From assembly GCF_040801785.1 (NCBI RefSeq), contig NZ_CP161805.1:2914001-2978000 (forward strand): a stretch of DNA of 64,000 nt, written 5' to 3'. This DNA comes from Sulfitobacter sp. LCG007. GTDB lineage: Bacteria > Pseudomonadota > Alphaproteobacteria > Rhodobacterales > Rhodobacteraceae. Positions 51,751 through 61,990 of this stretch are shown in pieces (the stretch's first letter is position 1; every line of letters starts with the position of its first letter). Below the pieces are notes generated by a model. The model was not told the DNA's origin. It searched no databases and saw only the letters and a program-made list of their open reading frames with translations. The translations under genes were made by a program, and so were the position numbers.

Positions 51751-52575
51751 ATGCCCAAGCCCCGCATTTCCGTCACGCTCGCGCTGCTGGCGCTGGCCGC
51801 CGCGCCCGCGCTTGCGCAGAACGAGTGTGCCGCCGGCAAGACCCTCACCGAGGGAACGCTGACCTTCGCCACCGGCAACCCGGCCTACTACCCCTGGGTC
51901 ATCGAGGATGCACCCGAAAGCGGGGAGGGTTTCGAGGCCGCCGTCGCCTATGCGCTGGCCGAGAGGATGGGCTATGGCAGGGACGCCGTTACCTGGGTGC
52001 GTACCTCGTTCGACGAAGCGATCCAGCCCGGCGCGAAGAATTTCGACCTCAACATGCAGCAGTATTCGATCACGCCCGACCGGGACAAGGTCGTCGATTT
52101 CTCGGCCCCCTATTACGTCGCGCCGATGGCGGTGGTCGTCCCGCAGGCCGCCATCGACGGCGGGCTCAAGGCCGATCTTGCCGCGCTCAGGGACCTCAAG
52201 TGGGGCATCGTCGCCTCTACCACAGCGATGCCCGTCATCATGGAGACCGTCGCGCCCGTGTCCGATCCGCTGATCTACGACGACAACGCGAACGTCGTCG
52301 AAGCGATGAAGGCGGACCAGATAGATGCGGCCCTCTTCGACCTTCCGACCGCCCTCTATGTCGCGGGCGTCATGCTCGACGATGGCGCGGTGCTCGGGCA
52401 GTTCGCCCCCGAGCAGTCCGAGAACCCCGACCGCTTCGGGATCCTGATGGAGGACGGCAGCCCGCTGAAGGAGTGCGTCGACGCGGCGCTCTCCGGCATG
52501 CGGGAGGACGGCACGCTGAAGTCCATCGAGAAGGAATGGCTCGAAGAGGCCACCGGCGTACCCCTGATCAGGTAA
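51751..52575 (+). CDS. Polar amino-acid ABC transporter, periplasmic binding protein
   Basis: 274-residue family 3 solute-binding protein with signal peptide (1-22, ALAAAPALAQ). Typical motifs: EGTLTFATGNPAYYPW, GFEAAVAYALAERMG, NMQQYSITPDRDKVVDFSAPYY, which contains the residues that hold the ligand amino and carboxyl groups. CAGGGAGAC precedes the ATG at 51751. It is four bases before the permease gene. Ligand not deducible. Confidence 0.9.
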   Translation: MPKPRISVTLALLALAAAPALAQNECAAGKTLTEGTLTFATGNPAYYPWVIEDAPESGEGFEAAVAYALAERMGYGRDAVTWVRTSFDEAIQPGAKNFDLNMQQYSITPDRDKVVDFSAPYYVAPMAVVVPQAAIDGGLKADLAALRDLKWGIVASTTAMPVIMETVAPVSDPLIYDDNANVVEAMKADQIDAALFDLPTALYVAGVMLDDGAVLGQFAPEQSENPDRFGILMEDGSPLKECVDAALSGMREDGTLKSIEKEWLEEATGVPLIR

Positions 52576-52579
52576 GGCC

Positions 52580-53389
52580 TTGAACCGTCGTCAGGAATAC
52601 GAAGCCCGCGAGCGGCGGCGCGCCTCGCTTGTGGCGGGCGCAAGTACCGTCGTCGTTCTTGCCGCCCTCGTTCTGCTGGTGCCGCTGGCACCGGGGTGGG
52701 AGCGCGTGCAGGCGTCGTTCTTCAACGGCGAGGTATTCGTCAGGACATTCCCCGGCCTGCTGAGAGCCTTTCTGGTCGATATCGCGATCTTCGCCTGGTC
52801 GGTGCCGCTGATCTGCATTCTGGCGCTGGCCATCGCGCTGGCCCGCGGCGCCCGGCGTCCGGCGCTTTTCCCGCTCAGGGTGTTCGGTGCGCTCTATGTC
52901 GATCTCTTCCGGGGTATACCGGTGGTTCTGCTGGTCTACCTGGTGGGGTTCGGCATCCCGGGGCTCGGGCTGCCCCGCCCCTGGAACAGTCCCTACATCT
53001 GGGGCACCGTCGCGCTTGTGGTCACCTACAGCGCCTATGTCGCGGAGGTTCTGCGCGCGGGCATCGAAAGCGTCCATGCCAGCCAGCGCGCCGCCGCGAT
53101 CTGCCTGGGGCTTTCCGAATGGCATGCCATGCGCCATGTCATCCTGCCGCAAGCGATCCGCCGCGTTGTCCCGGCCAACATGAACATGCTGGTGGCCTTG
53201 CAGAAGGACGTTGCCCTGCTGAGTTTCATCGGCCCGGTCGAGATCCTGCGCCAGGCCGGCATCTACAAGAGCCTGCTGGCGAATTTCACGCCTTATGTCG
53301 CCGCTGCGGTCATCTTCCTGATCGTCACCGTTCCCGCCACGCGCTATGCCGACTATCTGATGAAGAGGGCGCGGGATGCCAGAAGCTAG
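52580..53389 (+). CDS. Polar amino-acid ABC transporter permease (HisM/GlnP type)
   Basis: 269 residues, five helices. [20 protein letters not shown] and the coupling loop [20 protein letters not shown] are diagnostic. The start codon is TTG at 52580, with GGTAAGG directly upstream. It overlaps the ATPase gene by 14 bases. Only one permease gene is present, so it probably works as a homodimer. Confidence 0.9.
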   Translation: MNRRQEYEARERRRASLVAGASTVVVLAALVLLVPLAPGWERVQASFFNGEVFVRTFPGLLRAFLVDIAIFAWSVPLICILALAIALARGARRPALFPLRVFGALYVDLFRGIPVVLLVYLVGFGIPGLGLPRPWNSPYIWGTVALVVTYSAYVAEVLRAGIESVHASQRAAAICLGLSEWHAMRHVILPQAIRRVVPANMNMLVALQKDVALLSFIGPVEILRQAGIYKSLLANFTPYVAAAVIFLIVTVPATRYADYLMKRARDARS

Positions 53390-54113
53390 GCTCAGGCTCG
53401 AAGGGGTCGTCAAGAGCTACGGATCGAACCGCGTTCTCGACGGCATCGACATCGATCTTGCCGACGGCGAAATGCTCTGCCTCATCGGGGCGTCGGGTTC
53501 CGGCAAGTCGACGCTCCTGCGCTGCATGAACGCGCTTGATCCCATCGACGACGGGCGCATCCTGCTTGACGGCGTGGACATCTCAGAACCGGGTTTCGAC
53601 CTCGGACCGGTGCGGCGGCGCATCGGGATCGTCTTCCAGTCCTTCAACCTCTTCCCGCACATGACCGCACTCGGGAACGTCACCCTCGCACCGCGCCTGA
53701 CACTCGGTGAAACCGGCGACGATCTGGCGGCGCGGGTCGGGACGCTTTTCCAGCGGTTCGGGATGGCGGATCACATGGGCAAGTATCCCGACCAGCTTTC
53801 CGGGGGCCAGCAGCAGCGGGTGGCGATCATCCGTGCGCTCGCCATGCGCCCCGAAATCATGCTTTTCGACGAGATCACATCGGCGCTTGATCCCGAGCTC
53901 GTGGGCGAGGTGCTCGACGTGCTGCGCCGGCTGCATGCGGATGGCATGACGATGGTGCTGGCCACCCACGAGATGAGCTTTGCCCGCGAACTCGCCGACC
54001 GGGTCATCTTCATGGACGCCGGCCGGGTGGCCGAGGCCGGGACGCCCGACCAGATCTTCAGCAACCCCAGCTCCGCACGCACCCGGGCCTTCCTCAAGAG
54101 CGTGCTGCGCTGA
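53376..54113 (+). CDS. Polar amino-acid ABC transporter ATP-binding protein (GlnQ/HisP type)
   Basis: 245 residues. Walker [11 protein letters not shown]-loop [16 protein letters not shown], signature LSGGQQQR, Walker [15 protein letters not shown], switch histidine in ATHEMSFA. Completes the three-gene system. Ends 16 bases before the convergent mscS gene. Confidence 0.92.
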   Translation: MPEARLRLEGVVKSYGSNRVLDGIDIDLADGEMLCLIGASGSGKSTLLRCMNALDPIDDGRILLDGVDISEPGFDLGPVRRRIGIVFQSFNLFPHMTALGNVTLAPRLTLGETGDDLAARVGTLFQRFGMADHMGKYPDQLSGGQQQRVAIIRALAMRPEIMLFDEITSALDPELVGEVLDVLRRLHADGMTMVLATHEMSFARELADRVIFMDAGRVAEAGTPDQIFSNPSSARTRAFLKSVLR

Positions 54114-54129
54114 CGCGGCGCGCCATAAG

Positions 54130-55470
54130 TCAGGCCTCGGCTTTCGCGGGCTGCGGCGGAGGGGGTGCATTGACGTGGTGCATGTACACGTCCTGCTGCG
54201 GGAAGGGAATCGAGATGCCGGCGGCGTCGAAATTCTGTTTCATCTGCTGCGTGAGGTCCCAGTAGACCGTCCAGTAATCCGAGGTTTTGACCCAGGGCCG
54301 GCAGATGAAATTGACCGAGCTGTCGGCCAGTTCGTGCACCCGGATCACCGGCGCGGGCTCTTCCATCACCAGCGGATGCGACTTCACCGTCTCCTCGATC
54401 ACCCGCAGCGCCTCCGGAATTGAATCGTCGTATCCGATGCCGAAGACCAGATCCACACGGCGGGTCGGGCTTGCCGTCACGTTGGTGATCGTGTTGCCCC
54501 AGACGTTCTTGTTCGGGATCACGATCACCTGATTGTCGGGGGTGACGACCGTCGTCGCCACGATGCTGACCGACCGGACAGTGCCCGCAACGCCGCCGAC
54601 GTCGACGTAATGCCCCTCGTCGAAGGGGCGGTTGATCATGATCATCAGTCCGCTGGCGAGGTTCCCGAGCGTATCCTGGAAGGCGAAGGCCATGATGAAG
54701 GAGGCGCCCCCGATCAGCGCGAAGACCGGCGAGACGTCGATGCCCAGCATCGACAGCACCACCATCAACCCGATCGCCAGCACCACCCAGTAGATCGCTG
54801 CCACGAGAAAGGCCTGAAGCAGCTTTGACAGGTTCGGCACCCGGCTGATCCCGCGGGAGGCCCCGCGCCGGACAAGGCGCGCCAAGAAAAGGAGCGCCAG
54901 CAGGGAGGCCAGGATGATGGCAAGCTTCTTGAGCAGATCGATCCCGCCCGCGGGCGAGGTCAGCCAGCGCGTCGCCTCGGCAGTCAGGGTCTTCACGTCC
55001 GCCGTACGGGTCCCTTCGGTGACGACCGCGGTCCGGTAGGCGCGGTACTGCGCGATGGCCTCGGCATCGCCGGCCTTCTTGTCCCAGGCATTCAGGACCT
55101 GTGTGTAATTGTCGAATATCCGGCGCCGCTCGGCAGTCAGCGCGGCCAGCTCGTCACCGCTGGTGCCGGCGACCTGAGCCTCGACGATCTCCTGCGACTT
55201 CGCCTTGGCCAGGTCCTGCCAGGCCGCCGCCGCTGCCTCGAGTTCGGGATTGGTCAGCGGAATCAGCCGCAGTTCCAGCTCCTGGGGCGAAATGCGCGGA
55301 TCCGTGATCAGCGGCGGCAACGCGATGCCCTGCCCGGCCTCTTGCGCCTCATCTGCGCCCGGGACATCGCCCGACTGCGCATGGCCCGCAACCGGCCCGA
55401 AGACCGGCAGGGCCAGCAGCAGCGCCAGGCAGATCGCGCCCGGGATCCGGGTGAGGGTGTGTCTCGACAT
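54130..55470 (-). CDS. MscS-family mechanosensitive ion channel
   Basis: 446 residues: signal peptide (1-31), a periplasmic helical domain (about 35-170), three helices, with the pore-lining one in ALIGGASFIMAFAFQDTLGNLASGL, and the cytoplasmic vestibule beginning INRPFDEGHYVDVGGVAGTV. It releases solutes during hypo-osmotic shock. AAGGAG precedes the ATG at 55470. The larger N-terminal periplasmic part, about 160 residues longer than minimal MscS, places it in the intermediate-size group. Confidence 0.9.
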   Translation of the reverse strand: MSRHTLTRIPGAICLALLLALPVFGPVAGHAQSGDVPGADEAQEAGQGIALPPLITDPRISPQELELRLIPLTNPELEAAAAAWQDLAKAKSQEIVEAQVAGTSGDELAALTAERRRIFDNYTQVLNAWDKKAGDAEAIAQYRAYRTAVVTEGTRTADVKTLTAEATRWLTSPAGGIDLLKKLAIILASLLALLFLARLVRRGASRGISRVPNLSKLLQAFLVAAIYWVVLAIGLMVVLSMLGIDVSPVFALIGGASFIMAFAFQDTLGNLASGLMIMINRPFDEGHYVDVGGVAGTVRSVSIVATTVVTPDNQVIVIPNKNVWGNTITNVTASPTRRVDLVFGIGYDDSIPEALRVIEETVKSHPLVMEEPAPVIRVHELADSSVNFICRPWVKTSDYWTVYWDLTQQMKQNFDAAGISIPFPQQDVYMHHVNAPPPPQPAKAEA

Positions 55471-55629
55471 GTAGCAACTCCTTGAAAGCGGACTGCCGGG
55501 GGCAGGCAACGCAACCCCGGGTTGCCGACGACCATAGCGCCATTCCCAGGCCGCTTTCCACCTGCGCGCTTCCACTAAGCGCGGGACCGCCGCGCCGTGA
55601 TGCCGGCATGCTTCCCGCCAGGTCGCGGC

Positions 55630-55658
55630 TTGACTCGCCGCGAACTGTCAGAACTACT
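55630..55658 (+). promoter_or_regulatory. Possible promoter of the peptide ABC operon
   Basis: TTGACT (55630-55635) and ACTACT (55653-55658) at 17-bp spacing in the 257-bp gap. Good -35, poor -10. Nothing else is visible in the gap except a T/A-rich leader. Confidence 0.35.
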
Positions 55659-55727
55659 TCTACCCAGAGGTTAGGCAGGCACCCGTACCCGCCTGCCGGA
55701 CGACAAAAAACCAACCGGGAGACTTGT

Positions 55728-57329
55728 ATGCGACACGTGCCAAGATTGATTGCGGCAGCGGCCGTGGCGGCCGTCATGGGGCTGCCATTCACGCAGGCCC
55801 AGGCCGAAACGCCCGCCGATACCCTGATCCAAGCCTGGGTCATCGACGACATCATTTCGCTCGATCCGGCCGAGGTCTTCGAATTCACCGCCTCCGAGAT
55901 CCTTGGCAACAGCTACCAGCCGCTGGTGGGCTACGATCCGGCGAACGTGAGCGATATCTTCGGCGTGATCGCCGAGAAATGGGAGGTCTCCGAGGACGGC
56001 AAGACCTTCACCTTCACGATCCGCCCGGACATGAAGTTCGCCTCGGGCAATCCGATCACCGCCGAGGACGCGGTCTTTTCGCTGACCCGCGCCGTCAAGC
56101 TCGACAAGTCGCCGGCCTTCATCCTGACCCAGTTCGGCTTTGACGCCGAGAACGTCGACGACAAGATCCGCCAGACCGGCGACATGACCTTCGAGTTCGA
56201 GATGGATCAGGCCTATGCGCCCACACTCGTGCTCTACTGCCTGACCGCGACCGTGGGCTTCATTGTCGACAAGCAGCTCGTCATGGAAAACGAGACGGAC
56301 GGCGATTTCGGCTACAACTGGCTCAAGACCAACTATGCCGGCTCGGGCGGCTTCACGATCCGCGAATGGCGCGCCAACGAGGTCGTCGTGCTGGAACGCA
56401 ACGACAACTACTCGGGCGACGCCCCGCCGATGATGCGCTCGATCTACCGCCACATCCCCGAAGGCGCGACCCAGCGGCTGCTGCTTGAGCAGGGCGACAT
56501 CGATATCGCGCGCAACCTCGGCGCCGAAGAGATCGTGGCGCTGTCCGATAACCCCGACGTCAAGATCCTGGATGGCGTGAAGGGGTCGATCTATTACATG
56601 GGCCTGAACCAGAAGAACGAGAACCTGTCCAAGCCGGAAGTGCGCGAGGCGATGAAATACCTCGTCGACTACGACGCGATTGCGGACACAATCATGAAGG
56701 GAAAGGTGCAGGTGCACCAGGCCTTCCTGCCAAAGGGTTTCCTCGGCGCGCTGGAGGACACGCCGTTCTCGCTCGATGTCGAGAAGGCAAAGGAACTTCT
56801 TGCCGAAGCGGGTGTGCCGGACGGATTCTCCGTCACCATGGATACGCGCAATTCGCCCGAAATCACCGCGATGGCCGAAGCGATCCAGGCCACGATGGCC
56901 CAGGGCGGCATCGAGATGGAGCTGATCCCCGGCGACGGCCAGCAGACGCTGACCAAGTACCGCGCGCGCAACCACGACATCTACATCGGCCGGTGGGGCC
57001 CGGACTATCAGGACCCGCATACCAACGCCGATACCTTCGCGCGCAACCCCGACAACGCGGACGACGCGGCGTCCAAGCCGCTGGCCTGGCGCAACAGCTG
57101 GGACATCCCCGAGATGACCGCGAAGGCCGACGCCGCCGTGCTGGAAGCCGATGCCGACAAGCGGGCGGAGATGTATCTGGACCTTCAGAAGGAACATCAG
57201 GAGACGTCGCCCTTCGTCATCATGTTCCAGGAGATCGAGGTCTTCGGGATGCGCAAGGACGTCAACGGCTATGTCATCGGGCCGTCCTTCAACGACAACT
57301 CGTTCAAGAAAGTCTCGAAAGACAGATGA
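55728..57329 (+). CDS. Peptide/opine-type ABC transporter, periplasmic binding protein (family 5)
   Basis: 533-residue DppA/OppA-type receptor. Signal peptide 1-26 (GLPFTQAQA). Family 5 motifs: GDMTFEFEMDQAYAPT, GSGGFTIREWRANEVVVLERN, VREAMKYLVDYDAI, PDYQDPHTNADTFARN. CCGGGAGAC precedes the ATG at 55728; the open frame upstream lacks a site. ATGA overlap with the permease gene. Ligand probably a short peptide, suggested by the dipeptidase gene in the same operon. Confidence 0.9.
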   Translation: MRHVPRLIAAAAVAAVMGLPFTQAQAETPADTLIQAWVIDDIISLDPAEVFEFTASEILGNSYQPLVGYDPANVSDIFGVIAEKWEVSEDGKTFTFTIRPDMKFASGNPITAEDAVFSLTRAVKLDKSPAFILTQFGFDAENVDDKIRQTGDMTFEFEMDQAYAPTLVLYCLTATVGFIVDKQLVMENETDGDFGYNWLKTNYAGSGGFTIREWRANEVVVLERNDNYSGDAPPMMRSIYRHIPEGATQRLLLEQGDIDIARNLGAEEIVALSDNPDVKILDGVKGSIYYMGLNQKNENLSKPEVREAMKYLVDYDAIADTIMKGKVQVHQAFLPKGFLGALEDTPFSLDVEKAKELLAEAGVPDGFSVTMDTRNSPEITAMAEAIQATMAQGGIEMELIPGDGQQTLTKYRARNHDIYIGRWGPDYQDPHTNADTFARNPDNADDAASKPLAWRNSWDIPEMTAKADAAVLEADADKRAEMYLDLQKEHQETSPFVIMFQEIEVFGMRKDVNGYVIGPSFNDNSFKKVSKDR

Positions 57330-58393
57330 GCGACAGCTCCATCGCAACACCGGGAGGGCGCAGCGGCGCCCTCCCCCGCTTTGCCATCCGTGGCGGAAAG
57401 CTGGTCGCATCGGTGCTCGTCACCTTCATAGGCCTGCTTTTCGTCACGTTCCTGATCGGTCGGGTCGTACCTGTCGATCCGGTTCTGGCCGTGGTGGGCG
57501 ACCGCGCCTCCCAATCGACCTATGACGCTGCCTATATCGAGCTGGGGCTCGACAAGCCGCTTTACGAACAGTTCTGGATCTACCTGAAGAACGCGCTGAC
57601 TGGCGATTTCGGCACCTCGATGCTGACCAAGAAATCCATTACCGAGGATATCGCCCGCGTCTTTCCCGCCACGTTGGAACTCGCCACCGCCGGTATCATT
57701 CTCGGCACCGTTTTCGGGATCCCCCTCGGCGTCCTGTCGGCGGTCAGGCAGGGAAGACTGACAGACCAGATCGTGCGTGTCGTCGGACTTGTCGGCTACT
57801 CCGCCCCGATCTTCTGGCTCGGCCTGCTGGGGCTTCTGATCTTCTACGCAAAGCTCGGCATCGTCGCCGGGCCCGGGCGCATCGACATCGCCTATGAATA
57901 TTCCGTCACCCAGAAAACCGGCCTGCTGCTGATCGACACCGCCATGCAGGGGCAATGGGACGCCTTCCGCAACGTGCTGGCCCATCTGGCGCTGCCCGCC
58001 TGTCTGCTGGGCTATTTCTCGATGGCCTATATCAGCCGCATGACCCGCTCCTTCATGCTGGCCGAACTGGCGCAGGAATACATCATCACGGCCCGGGTAA
58101 AGGGCGTGGCCGAGTGGCGCATCATCTGGATCCACGCCCTGCGCAACGCCGCCGTGCCGCTGGTGACGGTGATCGCGCTCTCCTACGCAAACCTGCTCGA
58201 AGGCTCGGTGCTGACCGAAACCGTCTTTGCCTGGCCCGGACTGGGCCAGTACCTTACCAACTCGCTGCAGAACGCCGACATGAACGCCGTGCTTGGCGGG
58301 ACGCTCGTCATCGGCGTGATCTTCGTCGGGCTGAACCTGCTTTCGGACTTTCTGTACACGGTTCTCGATCCCCGCGTGAGGCGACGGGCATGA
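57326..58393 (+). CDS. Peptide ABC transporter permease (DppB type)
   Basis: 355 residues, six helices. GDFGTSMLTKKSITEDI and the coupling loop GVAEWRIIWIHALRNAAVPL are DppB marks, as is LLEGSVLTETVFAWPGLGQ. ATGA overlaps at both ends (57326-57329 and 58390-58393). Confidence 0.92.
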   Translation: MSDSSIATPGGRSGALPRFAIRGGKLVASVLVTFIGLLFVTFLIGRVVPVDPVLAVVGDRASQSTYDAAYIELGLDKPLYEQFWIYLKNALTGDFGTSMLTKKSITEDIARVFPATLELATAGIILGTVFGIPLGVLSAVRQGRLTDQIVRVVGLVGYSAPIFWLGLLGLLIFYAKLGIVAGPGRIDIAYEYSVTQKTGLLLIDTAMQGQWDAFRNVLAHLALPACLLGYFSMAYISRMTRSFMLAELAQEYIITARVKGVAEWRIIWIHALRNAAVPLVTVIALSYANLLEGSVLTETVFAWPGLGQYLTNSLQNADMNAVLGGTLVIGVIFVGLNLLSDFLYTVLDPRVRRRA

Positions 58394-59301
58394 CGACGAT
58401 GACACGGCGCGAGTGGCTTCTGGCGGAACAGCCCGCCTCCCGCCGGCAAGCCCGGCTGGGACAGTACTACCGGACGTGGCTGCTGCTTAGGGGCAACCGG
58501 CTGGCGATGGTCGGTCTGGGCATCGTCGTCCTGCTGATCCTGATGGCGGTTTTCGCCGATCTGATCGCACCCTACGATCCCATCGTGGGCGGAGATCTCA
58601 GGACCGAACGCCTGCTGCCGCCCTCATGGGCCCATCTGATGGGCACCGATGATCTGGCCCGCGACATCTTCAGCCGCATTGTCCACGGTTCCCGCGTCAC
58701 GCTACTGGTCGTCGCCATGGTTGCCATCATCGCGACCCCGATCGGGCTGCTCGTTGGCACCACCGCCGGCTATTTCGGCGGCTGGACCGACACGATCCTG
58801 ATGCGGATCACCGATATCTTCCTCGCCTTCCCCCGCCTGATCCTCGCACTTGCCTTCGTCGCCGCCCTCGGGCCGGGCATCGAGAATGCGGTGATCGCCA
58901 TCGCCATCACCTCCTGGCCGCCCTATGCCCGTCTCGCCCGGGCCGAGACGCTGACCATCCGCAACACGGAATACATCTCGGCCATCCAGCTTCAGGGCGC
59001 GGGACCGGTGCGGATCATCTGGGGCCACGTGGTTCCGCTTTGCATGTCGTCGGTGATCATCCGCGTCACGCTGGACATGGCCGGCATCATCCTGACCGCG
59101 GCCGGCCTCGGCTTCCTCGGACTCGGCGCGCAGCCGCCGCAACCGGAATGGGGCGCGATGATCGCCAGCGGGCGCCGTTTCCTGATCGACTTCTGGTGGG
59201 TCGCCACGATGCCCGGCATCGCCATCTTCGTCGTTTCGCTGGGCTTCAACCTGCTTGGCGACGGACTGCGGGACGTGCTGGACCCGAAGGGCGAAAAATG
59301 A
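58390..59301 (+). CDS. Peptide ABC transporter permease (DppC type)
   Basis: 303 residues. N-terminal cytoplasmic stretch then VVLLILMAVFADLIAPYDP, MGTDDLARDIFSRIVHGSRV, and LSFLGLGAQPPQPEWG-like GFLGLGAQPPQPEWGAMI near the C-terminus. ATGA overlap with the following ATPase gene. Confidence 0.92.
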   Translation: MTTMTRREWLLAEQPASRRQARLGQYYRTWLLLRGNRLAMVGLGIVVLLILMAVFADLIAPYDPIVGGDLRTERLLPPSWAHLMGTDDLARDIFSRIVHGSRVTLLVVAMVAIIATPIGLLVGTTAGYFGGWTDTILMRITDIFLAFPRLILALAFVAALGPGIENAVIAIAITSWPPYARLARAETLTIRNTEYISAIQLQGAGPVRIIWGHVVPLCMSSVIIRVTLDMAGIILTAAGLGFLGLGAQPPQPEWGAMIASGRRFLIDFWWVATMPGIAIFVVSLGFNLLGDGLRDVLDPKGEK

Positions 59302-60131
59302 GCGATATCCTGAACGTGCGCGACCTGCGCGTGGCCTTTCCGTCGCGCTCCGGCCCCGTCGAGGTGGTGCGCGGCGTGTCCTTCGACCTGGGCCGCGAAC
59401 GGCTTGGCATCGTCGGCGAAAGCGGATCGGGAAAGTCGCAGACGGGCCGCGCGATCCTCGGGCTCACCCCGCCCTCTGGCCGTGTAACGGCGCAGCGGCT
59501 GGAATTCGAGGGCATCGACCTGCGCGGCGCGACCCCGAAGCTGTGGCGCAAGCTGCGCGGCCGCCGGATGAGCATGGTCATGCAGGATCCGAAATTCTCG
59601 CTCAATCCCGTCATGACCATCGGCCGCCAGATCGTCGAGGCCTGCCGCCGGCAGGACGGCGTCGGCAAGGCCGAGGCGAAGGACCGTGCGATGGCCATGC
59701 TCGAGGGCGTCCAGATCCGTGATCCAGGGCGGGTCTACAACGCCTATCCGCACGAGCTTTCCGGCGGCATGGGGCAGCGGGCCATGATCGCGATGATGCT
59801 GATCACCGAGCCTGACCTGATGATCGCGGACGAACCCACATCGGCGCTCGACGTGACGGTGCAACTCGACGTGCTGCGCATTCTCGACGACCTGGTGAGT
59901 GACCGCGGCATGGGGCTGATCTTCATCAGCCACGACCTTCGGCTGGTGTCGTCGTTCTGCGACCGCGTGCTGGTGATGTACGCGGGCCGCATGGTCGAGG
60001 AACTGAAGGCGAGCGAGCTCAACCAGGCGCAGCATCCATACACCAGGGGACTGCTGAATTGCCTGCCGCAGATCGATGGGAACCGTCACCCGCTGCCCAC
60101 CCTCAAGCGCGATCCGGCGTGGCTGGCATGA
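59298..60131 (+). CDS. Peptide ABC transporter ATP-binding protein (DppD type)
   Basis: 277 residues. Walker A GESGSGKSQ (Q in place of the usual S/T, as in many DppD proteins), signature LSGGMGQR, Walker B LMIADEPTSALD, switch histidine in FISHDLRLV. The C-terminal HPYTRGLLNCLPQ is the oligopeptide-transporter extension, though the cysteine-rich iron-sulfur tail of some DppD proteins is absent. Confidence 0.9.
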   Translation: MSDILNVRDLRVAFPSRSGPVEVVRGVSFDLGRERLGIVGESGSGKSQTGRAILGLTPPSGRVTAQRLEFEGIDLRGATPKLWRKLRGRRMSMVMQDPKFSLNPVMTIGRQIVEACRRQDGVGKAEAKDRAMAMLEGVQIRDPGRVYNAYPHELSGGMGQRAMIAMMLITEPDLMIADEPTSALDVTVQLDVLRILDDLVSDRGMGLIFISHDLRLVSSFCDRVLVMYAGRMVEELKASELNQAQHPYTRGLLNCLPQIDGNRHPLPTLKRDPAWLA

Positions 60132-60904
60132 GCCTTGTCGCCACGGAAAATCTGGAAGTCGTTTTCGGCCATGGACCCGATACGGTTCACGCCGTGCGAG
60201 GTGTGAGCTTCGAGGTCGCCCGCGGCGAGAGCTTCGGCATCGTGGGCGAAAGCGGATCGGGCAAGTCGACGGTCCTGCGGGCGATCTGCGGGCTCGCCCC
60301 GGTCACGACCGGAGCGGTTCTGATTGATGGACAACCCGTGGCCACGCCACGGAGCCCCGGATTCTATCGCAACGTGCAGATGGTTTTTCAGGACCCGTAT
60401 GCCTCGCTGCATCCGCGCCATACGGTCGACCGGGTGCTGTCAGAGCCCCTGGCCATCCACGGCTTCTCCGATGTGGAGGACCGGATCGAGCAGGCATTGC
60501 GGGACGTCGGGCTGGGCAACGGGTTCCGCTTCCGCTTTCCGCACCAGCTCTCGGGTGGACAGCGCCAGCGCGTCGCCATCGCCCGCGCCCTCATTCTCGA
60601 GCCGCAGGTGCTTCTGCTGGACGAGCCGACCTCGGCGCTCGACGCCTCGATCCAGGCGGAAGTACTGAACCTGCTCGACGAATTGCGGACCCGGCGCGGG
60701 CTCACCTACCTTCTGGTGAGCCACGACCTTGCCGTGGTCGGGCATATGTGCGAGCGCCTCATCGTGATGCAGCACGGCCGGATCGTCGAGGAACTGTCCC
60801 GCGAGACGCTTCGGCGAAAGACAGCGAAAGAGGAATACACCAGGAACCTGCTGCGCGCGAGCGTCGGGTTCCGCGCGCCCGAAGGGGCCCGACAGGAGCC
60901 ATGA
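60128..60904 (+). CDS. Peptide ABC transporter ATP-binding protein (DppF type)
   Basis: 258 residues. Walker A GESGSGKST, Q-loop FQDPYASLHPRHTV, signature LSGGQRQR, Walker B LLLDEPTSALDASI, switch histidine in VSHDLAVV. Partner of the preceding ATPase. Overlaps it by ATGA; its own stop directly precedes the dipeptidase start. Confidence 0.92.
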   Translation: MSLVATENLEVVFGHGPDTVHAVRGVSFEVARGESFGIVGESGSGKSTVLRAICGLAPVTTGAVLIDGQPVATPRSPGFYRNVQMVFQDPYASLHPRHTVDRVLSEPLAIHGFSDVEDRIEQALRDVGLGNGFRFRFPHQLSGGQRQRVAIARALILEPQVLLLDEPTSALDASIQAEVLNLLDELRTRRGLTYLLVSHDLAVVGHMCERLIVMQHGRIVEELSRETLRRKTAKEEYTRNLLRASVGFRAPEGARQEP

Positions 60905-61960
60905 ATGACACCGCACTACCCGGTATTCGACGGACATAACGATTTTCTGCTGCGGCTGCTGCGCGAGCCCGAGCGACGCGAGGAAATATGGCTGAAGGGC
61001 GAGGGAAAGGGACATCTGGACCTGCCCCGGATGCGCGCCGGCGGCTTCGCCGGGGGCTTCTTCGCCATCTATGTCCCCTCTCCGGGCGATTTCGGCGATC
61101 TCGATGCGATCATGGACAACCCGCCTTTCAGGATCGATCTGCCCGAACCTGTACCGCTTGAGCACGCCCAGAACGTCGCGCTTTCGATGGCCGGGCACCT
61201 GCTCTGGATGGAGCGCGCCTCGGATGGCGGCCTGCGCATCTGCCGGACGGCCGCGGAAGTCCGCGAGTGCCTCGACAAGGGCGTGATCTCAGCGATCATG
61301 CATATCGAGGGCGCCGAGGCGATCGGCCCCGATCTTGACGCGCTCTACGCCTTTCACGGCATGGGTTTGCGATCGATCGGGCCGGTCTGGAGCCGGCCCA
61401 CCGCCTTCGGGCATGGCGTGCCTTTCGCCTTTCCGTCGAGCCCGGACACCGGCGACGGGCTGACCGGGGCCGGCAAGGATCTGGTGCGGCTCTGCAACGA
61501 GCTGCGCATCATGGTCGACCTTTCGCATATCACCGAGAAGGGATTCGACGATGTCGCGCGAATCTCGGATGCGCCGCTGGTCGCGACCCACTCGAATGCC
61601 CATGCCGTCACGCCCTCTTCGCGCAACCTGACCGACAGGCAACTTGCGATGATCCGCGAGACCGGCGGAATGGTCGGCCTGAACTTCGCGACCAGCTTCC
61701 TGCGTCCGGACGGACGGCGCGGCAACGATACTGCCTTCGAGGTCATGGCGCGCCATCTCGATCATCTCATCGAACATGCCGGAGAGGATCACGTCGGGCT
61801 CGGCTCGGACTTCGACGGAGCCACCGTGCCTGCCGATCTCGGGGACGTTGCGGGGCTTCCCCGGCTGATGGAGGCGCTGGCGGCGCATGGCTACGACGAG
61901 GCGTTGCTGAAGAAGCTCAGCCATGGCAACTGGCTGGCATTGCTCGACCGGACACTCTGA
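60905..61960 (+). CDS. Membrane dipeptidase (M19, renal dipeptidase family)
   Basis: 351-residue binuclear-zinc amidohydrolase. Ligands seen: FDGHNDFLL (H and D), IMHIEGAEA (E), and two later histidines in VDLSHITEKG and VATHSNAHAV; D in GLGSDFDGA. It cleaves dipeptides, including those with a D-residue at the C-terminus. No signal peptide is visible, so it is cytoplasmic and would act on peptides just imported. Starts 1 base after the DppF gene, firmly in the operon. Confidence 0.9.
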   Translation: MTPHYPVFDGHNDFLLRLLREPERREEIWLKGEGKGHLDLPRMRAGGFAGGFFAIYVPSPGDFGDLDAIMDNPPFRIDLPEPVPLEHAQNVALSMAGHLLWMERASDGGLRICRTAAEVRECLDKGVISAIMHIEGAEAIGPDLDALYAFHGMGLRSIGPVWSRPTAFGHGVPFAFPSSPDTGDGLTGAGKDLVRLCNELRIMVDLSHITEKGFDDVARISDAPLVATHSNAHAVTPSSRNLTDRQLAMIRETGGMVGLNFATSFLRPDGRRGNDTAFEVMARHLDHLIEHAGEDHVGLGSDFDGATVPADLGDVAGLPRLMEALAAHGYDEALLKKLSHGNWLALLDRTL

Positions 61961-61990
61961 ACCGATCCCGCGGCGGCCTGGCGCGCATCC

